NCBI GenBank assembly: GCA_030549335.1
Contig: JAUKPH010000026.1
Coordinates: 1,488,001 to 1,552,000, forward strand
Source of the DNA: Pontederia crassipes
Taxonomy: Eukaryota; Streptophyta; Magnoliopsida; Commelinales; Pontederiaceae
Reading direction: 5' to 3'
Length of the DNA: 64,000 bases
Both the position numbers and the translations under genes were made by a program. The number at the start of each line of letters is the position of its first letter. Positions within the stretch are counted from its first letter, which is position 1. The notes below the pieces were generated by a model. The model made no database searches, was not told the DNA's origin, and saw nothing but the letters and a program-made list of their open reading frames with translations. Positions 57,020-64,000 of the stretch are shown in pieces.

Positions 57020-57055
57020 ACTTTCCTCTAATAACTTACTGCAAGAATGAAATCC

Positions 57056-57460
57056 ATAGTTGAAAATGATAACTTTTGAATCCGGAATGAAAACTTTGCA
57101 TATTTCATAAAAAATGTCAAATATGAGTGGTTCAGAACATTGAAGGCATCAAAGGGATTAGGATGGCAAGTGAATGAGGTCAGAAATCAAATGTGGATAA
57201 GATTTCATAGGAATGATAACTTTGGTGCCAAAAATGATAACTTGATGCCATAAAGTGATAACTTGTCATAACTAGTGATAACCGAGTGAAATGGAATGAT
57301 AACTTTGCACAAGTTGAAATATGATCATCCAAATATAATTTATTCATGATGGCAGGGGATTTAGGGCAAGATAATCACTAGAAATCAACTCAAGTAGAAA
57401 AATGATAACTTTGCATATTTGAATGATAACTTGCCCAAAAAATGATAACTTGACATAGAA
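57056..57460 (+). repeat. dispersed AATGATAACTT repeat
   Basis: Nine copies of AATGATAACTT or a close variant (GTGATAACTTG) within about 400 bp, irregularly spaced. This stretch is absent from the related LTR at 38600, where the TATA-to-donor distance is only 275 bp. Confidence 0.8.
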
Positions 57461-57929
57461 TTATTATTTTATGGATTTTAGCATTTCAGAATCTCTATGC
57501 ACATGGAATTAAGTATAAAATGTGAAAGATCAACTAGTTATCACAATCCATTGCATTCCAAGCATAATTGGCCAAAAGATAGGCAAAATGAGGGCTCGAT
57601 ATGGATGAATTGAATAGAAAATGGGATAAAAACCTATTGTGATCAGCTAGTGATCATGGACACACCGGAGGACTTGAACGTGATCGGCCGCGCACCTGAA
57701 CCGAGAGGAGTAGGCAGAGGAAGAGGAAGAAGAGGACTGCAGTAACAGTTTCTTGGACAGAAACTTTAAAGTATAGAACTAAGATAGATTCTTCCTAGAA
57801 TCATAATTTTAGACTTGATGCATGTCCTATTTGATTCCTAGTTATATTATAATATTTTGTGACGATGATTGATGCCGGCCATCACCGAAAAGTCGAACGG
57901 AACTCAAACTATGCATCTGCACAGTTTCT

Positions 57930-58215
57930 ACGTAAGAAGAACCCGGCCCGGGCAGGTCCATACTCGGACCGAGTTCCTCGAAACTCGACTGAGTCCGCCA
58001 TTGTCGCGAGCGCGATGCTTTGCAACGAAGAAGAACCCGACCCGGATAGTTCCACGACGAAGTCGCGCTCGGCCGCGACTTTCATCGAATCAGCCGACCG
58101 ACCTGGTAAGTACGAACTCAGTCCGGGTATGACCTGCACTCGGCCCGGGCTATGCCTTGATTTCCTCCAATGATGTCCCTATGAACTCGGCCTGGGCTTC
58201 ACCCAACTTGATCTG
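57930..58215. repeat. array of CCCGGCCCGGG-type words in solo LTR
   Basis: AACCCGGCCCGGGC, CTCGGACCGAG, GACCCGGATAG, ACTCGGCCCGGGC and AACTCGGCCTGGGC within 280 bp, homologous in position to 39225-39480. Confidence 0.7.
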
Positions 58216-59182
58216 GGTTGTGACGCTATTTTAGTTAATTTTATGATGTTTAGATCCTTGAGTTATGTCTTTACTCCATATCTTAATGACGATGATGATT
58301 ATGACTTTTATGCCCTTATTTACTCTCCATGATCTTATATTATTATCCTAATTTAAAGTCCTTATGAAGATTAATTAAAAACTACAAGATAAAAGACGAA
58401 AATTGTTAAATAGAGAGCTCTTTTATGATGGACTGGTGACGACCAGGTTATGGGATGATTTCGGTCAGTTATGGGCTGACTACGGTCAATTATGGGCTAG
58501 CTCTGCCAGTTATGATGATGATGGACGGGTTGAGGCAGGCCTCCTCATGGATTGAAACATACCTCAAATAAGTTAAAGATGAAAATTATAAGATGATAAA
58601 CACATATGAATAAAGAATCTTTCTTGTGATGATCGACTTTTGCCATTCTTATGATGATACATTATGACCTCTTATTCATATGTCCTTTTACATGCTTTCA
58701 CTTTCATATTATGATCATGATTCACTTTTTCTCTTATATGATGATGTTCTCTTTGTGTAGTATCATGATCTTATGATGATATTTATCTTACTTCCATACT
58801 GAATTATAAAATTTATAGAGAGGTTCTCCCCTGCATCTTTTTAAATGCAGGACAAGGTCAAAATGATGAATGTGACCAACGGTGACAGATCGAACTCGTA
58901 GGTGGCTGCACATGATTATCAAGTCCTTTATATGATGGATAACTTTTTTTCTTTCTTTTTATTACTTGATGTATTAGTTTTTCTTTCATTTATCAATCTT
59001 CCGCATATTATGATGTTACTCTCTTTTATTATTAATGATGATTAAGTCTTTCACTTTTATCGATGTTAAGTTAATCAGTCAAAGTCATATTTTTTGTCAA
59101 TAAGATGTACACGTAAGGATGACTCATAACGTTTTCGAAACGTATTCTATCACGTGGCGGGATGCGATTTGAGGGCGTTACA

Positions 59183-60702
59183 AATCTGGCTTGTAAGCAA
59201 AAAAAACCTATTCATGCATGGTTAGTAATGAAATAATTGTACGAGTAAAAAGGAATGGACGTGTAAAATACATGTAGGTAATCGATCAATCGATATTTTT
59301 TGAACAAGAAGTTGCAAAGTACACCGCGAACGCTTCACGACGCATTAATGCATTATGAGATAATAACTACAATTTCTTACATGGGATTCAATGATAGACT
59401 CTCAGAAAAGTTATCGATATGATAATGACAATATTCTTAACGAAAAAATTTAGTAAAATTGTTAGTAATTTATTAAAATATAATTTACTAAATAATATAG
59501 TATTTTAAATATAATTTAAAATAATTTGATGTTGCGATGGAAGCATGTGTAATTCTTATCATATTTTTCTAAAAGGTAATTTACATAAAAAAAACCCTAT
59601 TCTCAAATTTAGTTTGAAATTTTATTTATACGTAAAAAAAATCTCGGACTTTAATGTTGTTCTCAAATCTAACCTAAACTTATATCTTTTATATAAAAAG
59701 TCATCAACTTTAATTGAAGTATCAAATCTAACATTCTAACCTAAACTTTTATTTTTAAAATTTAAAATTAGTTATAAATGTAGCCTATTATTATTATTTT
59801 CTAAATGGTTATATTGGAAAATACAAGTGCAATTCTCTGTAAGAGAAAAAGAAAGATTGTAAATAAGAATTATTTTTTATTTAGCATGAAACATGTTATG
59901 GTGTAATTTGTTTTGAGTGCATTAACTTTACTTAATCATCGCTTTTATGTGTTTTGATAAATTAAATTGCGTGAGAACATGTAAACATAATTAATACATT
60001 TGAAACAAATATTCATAACGGGCGATTGCCGCTGTTAGAACTGTTGCAACGACCATGTAATTTAATTAATTTAGAAGAAATCATAACACTTCTTTTCACA
60101 ATACTGTGGGATTTTGAGGTCTGATGGAGATGGGCATAATTGTCACGTTCTAAAAAAATATCCTAGCAATTAGACATTTTTACATTGATTGCTTTGACTT
60201 TAATTTTAATTATGATAATAACTATAAATAAAAGAGTGACATTTGTATAAATGCCGAAACCTATTAGATCATTTTTCATAGTAACTGATTATTCAATAAC
60301 TCAATTATAATAAACAACAAAATAAATGATCAACAAAAATGGGGGAAATGATGAGTTAGCTATATTGGAGAATTAACGTGAATTTATAAAAGAAAAATGA
60401 ATAACATGTTTAGTACTATTAACCTAGCTAATCAATTAACCGAATTTTATATTATAAAAAGAGAATAATATAACAATTATAAATTATTTGATTAATATTA
60501 ATTATACAGATAAATTAAATTGATTATTCTAATTATAAAAAGAATAATGAATTAAATTAAAAAGGAAAAATGTTAATTGATTCGGGATAAATTATTATTT
60601 CATTTATTCAGTTTTAAAATTTATTTTACATAGTTAATCTTTTTCTTCAGGTTTACGGTTTGAATAGAATAATATTTCAAGTTCATCATGTTCCATGGAT
60701 AA
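59183..60702. other. AT-rich intergenic sequence, no gene seen
   Basis: Outside the solo LTR. No frame above 64 codons and no motif; partial repeats of TCTAACCTAAACTTTTAT (about 59650-59755) are the only structure noticed. Confidence 0.5.
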
Positions 60703-63700
60703 ATTATATATATATATAATATATATATATAAAAGTAGAGGTAAAAGCATAGAGTACTAGAGGATGACAAGTGGCATTTTAATATAATGACACATGTCAT
60801 TTTAATAAAAATTAGTATTATTTATAAATATTTATATATGTTAATTTTGAGTAAAAAACGTAACTAATCACACTACATCCTATCGGATTACATTATTTAA
60901 ATAATCAAATATATAAAATTATTTTAAACTAATCCTAATTTTAATCCTCCAAACTTGGCATAATATTTATAAATATTTACATATGTTAACTTTATATCCT
61001 AAACATAACTAATCCTAAAAATAATATAACTAATCCTAATACTTATCCTATTATTAACACTGATAATATCATCCTAATATACAAATATATATTATCAGAT
61101 TACTGTAAGAAAAACCATATATATTAATCATCCAAAGTTGGAAACGTAATTTAGTTCATCACCTGCAAACAACTCTATAACTAATCATTAAAATATAATA
61201 ATCATAATCTATTTCAAATTCTAATCAAAATCATAATATACAAAATATGTGTAATTTAATGACATTAATATTTCATTAGGGTTTAGGGTTCGTATACCAA
61301 AAAAATGTTTAGATTAAACTTTTTATTGTTAATTTGATGAAAAAATATTTCATTTTTGAATTAATTATATGTTAACAAAATAAAAGAAGGTTAAATTCTT
61401 TAGCATATTTTGATTAGAAGCATATTTTTTTTAGTATGATTAGAATAAATAATATTTTTTTCTAAATGATAATGTATAGATAAAAATAATTCATTGTTAA
61501 AAAATTTTATTTTCTAAAATAGAAAATATTATAAAATAAATAATTTAATTTGAGTCCAATTAAGACTAATCTTTCCTTTGTATCAATTTGGGTATGTTAA
61601 AAATAAATAATATTTTCTTTCTGAAGGATAAAATAATAATTCCTATTTAAAATATATTTTTTTTTATTTTTGGGATTAAAAATAATTTAAAATAAAGAAT
61701 TCAATTTGACTCCAATTAAGATTAATCTTTTCTTATATTTACTTTTTTAAAGATAATTGACAAGTATAATAAATTTATAAGATAAATTATAATGGTTTGT
61801 TATATAAGGTAACAAAAATAAAAGAATATTAAATTTATGAGCATATTCTTTTTAGTAGAATTTAAAAATAACAATTAAAAAAAAACAATTTAATATGAGT
61901 CCAAATATGATTGATCTTTCCATTTTATCAATTGGTTATGATTAAAATAAAAAAAATCGCTCCTTTTTAAAAGATAATGCACAAAATATAATAAAATAAA
62001 TAATATATAATATTCAAAAATAATATATTTTATATTAAATAAATATTTTTTCTTTAAAGCACAATAGTGCGACAAGTGGCATCATAACACCATATATGTG
62101 TCAAATTTTTATATAGGTTAATGTATATACAAATATAATTCAAACTTTTCAAAAAATAAAATTATTTTATAATAGTTTGTTATATAATGTAAGAAAATAA
62201 AAGAAGATTAAATTTATGAATGATTCGAAAATTTCTTTCTAAAATGTAATGTACAAGAAAAAAATAAGTCCAGCTTAAAAGATAATTTATTATTTCCGAA
62301 TTAAAAATAATTTAAAATAAATAATTGAATTTGAGTCAAATTAAGATTAATCTTTTCTTTTATAATTTTGAGTATGATTAAAATAAACAATCTTCCCTTT
62401 CTTAAATGTAATGCTCAAAATATAAAAGATAAAACTAACTTTGTTATTTTATAAATTAAAATAATTAAAATAAGAATTTCAATTAGTTAGGTAGTTTGGC
62501 ACTGGCGAGGCATGAGGTGGCCGCATGCATGAAATTATTTACTAAGTAGCAGTTAAAACTCTATTAATATTTAAATATTCTAATTTCTTTAGAATAAAGA
62601 TTGTTTCATTAAAATAAGTATAAGCATCCAAAAAAAATTGAATTAAAAGTAAACTTCTATTGATTTAAAATAATTTAAAATAAATAATTTAATTTGAGTC
62701 CAATTAAGACTAATATTTTCTTTTTATCAATTTGAGTTTTATTAAAATAAATCATATTTTCTTTCTAAAAAATACTGTACAGATAAATAATAATTAATTG
62801 TTAAAAAGATAATTTGTCATTTTAGAAATTAAAAACAATTAAAATAAGGATTTCAATTTGAGTCAAATTAATGTTAATATTCACTTCTTTTTATCAATTT
62901 GAGTATGATTAAAATAAATAATATTTTCTTTCTAAAAGATAATGTGAAGGTAAAAAATATTTCTTTTTTAAAAGATAATTTGTTAATTTTGTAATTAAAA
63001 AATACTTAAAATGAAGATCTCATTTTGTGTCAAGAGTATAATTTAAATAATTAATACTCCCTTTCTAGAGAGTAAGTAGAAGTAAATAGTAATTCATTTT
63101 TAAAATAAATAATTCAATTAGAGTTAAATTAAGATTAATTTCTTTTTATCAATTTGAGATAGATTAAAATAAACAATTTTTTAAAAAAAATAAATGATTC
63201 CATTTTATTATGATTACAATAAATAAACTTTCCTTTGTCGAAGTTATCGTAGAAGTATAATAAACTAAATAAGATAATTTAATTTAATTTTTTAGTTTTG
63301 AAAGATTTAATTAAAAAATAACATTAGTTTAAGAAATTGAGTCCAAATTAAGATTATTTTTTTCTTTCTGAAAGATAATGGACAAGTTCCTCTTAAAAGA
63401 TAATGTATTATTTCAGAAAAATATTAAATTTCAATATAATTAAATAAATATTCTTTTCTTTCTGAAACACAATGTACAAGAATAATAAAGATTATACTAT
63501 TTAATTTTTTTAAGATATTGTTTTATTTTAAAATTTTAAAAACAATTTAAAACAAAGAATTCAATTTGAGTCCAATAAAAAATATTTCCTTATAAAAGTA
63601 ATTAAAATATTATAAATCATAAAATAAGTCTATTTATTGAAAACATTTATTTATTAAGAAGAATAATAATTTAATTTTAGAGTTTTGGTATATTTAAATT

Positions 63701-64000
63701 AAATTTTAATTTTTTTAAAATAGACTAACCTATTTGTAAAGATGGACAAATATGTCATGTCCTATTCTCGCTTTCAAATCATGTTTGATTATGGCATGAC
63801 CCATTTTGAAAATCAGTCGTGTCATGTTGAGTTGACACTATGCCAACCTGGCATGGTAAGTGCACGGTCCGACTGAATTAGCCAAGTTAAGTCATTTCGA
63901 GTAGGACGACTCATTTCATTTGTCCAAAGTTAATTTGTATTAATACTAAAATAATTAAAGTATTATAATATATGATATTAAAAAATAATATAATATATGG
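60703..64000 (+). mobile_element. possible Helitron-like element, 5' part
   Basis: A TATATATATATAAAAGTAGAGG start at about 60710-60740, followed by ATGACAAGTGGCATTTTAA and ATGACACATGTCATTTTAA, resembles the 5' region of many plant Helitrons. ACAAGTGGCATCATAACACC recurs at 62073. No Rep/helicase coding is seen and the window ends before any CTRR hairpin end, so the call is weak; a simple AT-rich repeat region is the alternative. Confidence 0.25.
61530..63700 (+). repeat. AT-rich degenerate tandem repeat
   Basis: At least nine imperfect copies of a block with TTTAAAATAAATAATT, TTTGAGTCCAATTAAGA and GATTAAAATAAATAATATTT, then TTTCTTTCTAAAAGATAATG. Copies start near 61530, 61690, 61870, 62300, 62670, 62835, 63100, 63340 and 63550. 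Spacing of roughly 160-430 bp varies because of indels. Confidence 0.75.

Larger units (their letters stand above)
54961..57039 (-). mobile_element. 5'-truncated RTE-clade LINE
   Basis: 2079 bp on the minus strand, flanked by a perfect 14-bp duplication TGCAAGAATGAAAT (54947-54960 and 57040-57053). The 3' end is the RTE hallmark: GACCCCACCTAGTGGGATAAGGC followed by a TTG/TTA repeat tail. The endonuclease domain is absent, so truncation happened at insertion. The element codes for the C-terminal linker and RT in three broken pieces. Its insertion lies in the leader part of an LTR. Confidence 0.9.
54699..59182 (+). mobile_element. solo chromovirus-type LTR, split by an RTE LINE
   Basis: TGTAACGCCCGAGCC ... 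GAGGGCGTTACA with perfect duplications AATCT at 54694-54698 and 59183-59187. Without the LINE and its extra target copy it is 2391 bp. Same family as the 3' LTR at 38600: homology from 57800 to the end, including GATTGATGCCGGCCATC (57866), the CCCGGCCCGGG array (57930-58215) and the GCGATTTGAGGGCGTTACA end. TATA-like TTTATAAATATG at 54829-54840. Confidence 0.85.

Noticed and set aside
60700..60735. AT-only palindromic stretch as a meaningful hairpin
   Set aside because: Alternating TA runs are palindromic by nature and common in AT-rich DNA.

Overview
Nuclear DNA of a flowering plant, with no convincing host gene in the window. The evidence for a plant is the set of element families: a Ty3/gypsy chromovirus with an initiator-Met-tRNA primer site, Athila/Tat-type elements with the AAGCTTGGGGGAG tract, Ty1/copia relics, RTE-clade LINEs ending in (TTG)n, a TRIM, a plant-type LINE RNase H relic and a MULE-like element with a 9-bp target duplication. 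The species cannot be fixed from the sequence. Nearly all of the 64 kb is a nested retrotransposon graveyard, and most open frames are chance frames inside LTRs or repeats.

Layout. 1-13684: three decayed Athila/Tat-like elements (two on +, one on -), cut by a solo copia-type LTR (2222-3465) and by a ~150-bp satellite (6940-7425 and 8937-10008) that itself carries a solo LTR (7426-8936). 13685-24986: a gypsy family with ~3-kb LTRs seen three times (LTR A, B, C). LTR B is interrupted by a 712-bp TRIM whose LTR is a large inverted repeat. LTR C is interrupted by a ~1-kb MULE-like element. 24987-26990: a GC-rich 63-67-bp minisatellite split by a solo LTR (25259-26840). 27000-36560: a badly decayed Ty1/copia element (leader, gag zinc knuckle, protease, RNase H) split by a solo LTR with perfect CCATT target duplications (33930-36512). 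37950-40906: the tail of a chromovirus and its 3' LTR. 41677-50476: a solo LTR with perfect ATTTG duplications, into which the one structurally complete element of the window has inserted, a 5.9-kb minus-strand chromovirus (44406-50293). 51565-54309: another long LTR. 54699-59182: a solo LTR with perfect AATCT duplications, carrying a 5'-truncated minus-strand RTE LINE (54961-57039) with a 14-bp target duplication. 60700-64000: very AT-rich degenerate repeats, possibly the start of a Helitron.

How the parts relate. No operon or pathway exists here; the logic is nested insertion, LTR-LTR recombination to solo LTRs, and decay. The chromovirus at 44406-50293 keeps both LTRs, primer site and polypurine tract. 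Its gag-pol is dead: a frameshift in gag, six stop codons of which five fit C-to-T/G-to-A changes, loss of the RT palm, a frameshift in integrase and no chromodomain.

Most notable: (1) seven long LTRs from several families share a TATA box followed 100-280 bp later by a good 5' splice-site match, some after GAA-rich tracts, which suggests an LTR-borne intron; (2) the TRIM with a palindromic LTR; (3) the same GGCC-centred palindromes and CCCGGGCC-like arrays recurring in LTRs of unrelated families; (4) a perfect 44-bp palindrome at 27462-27505.
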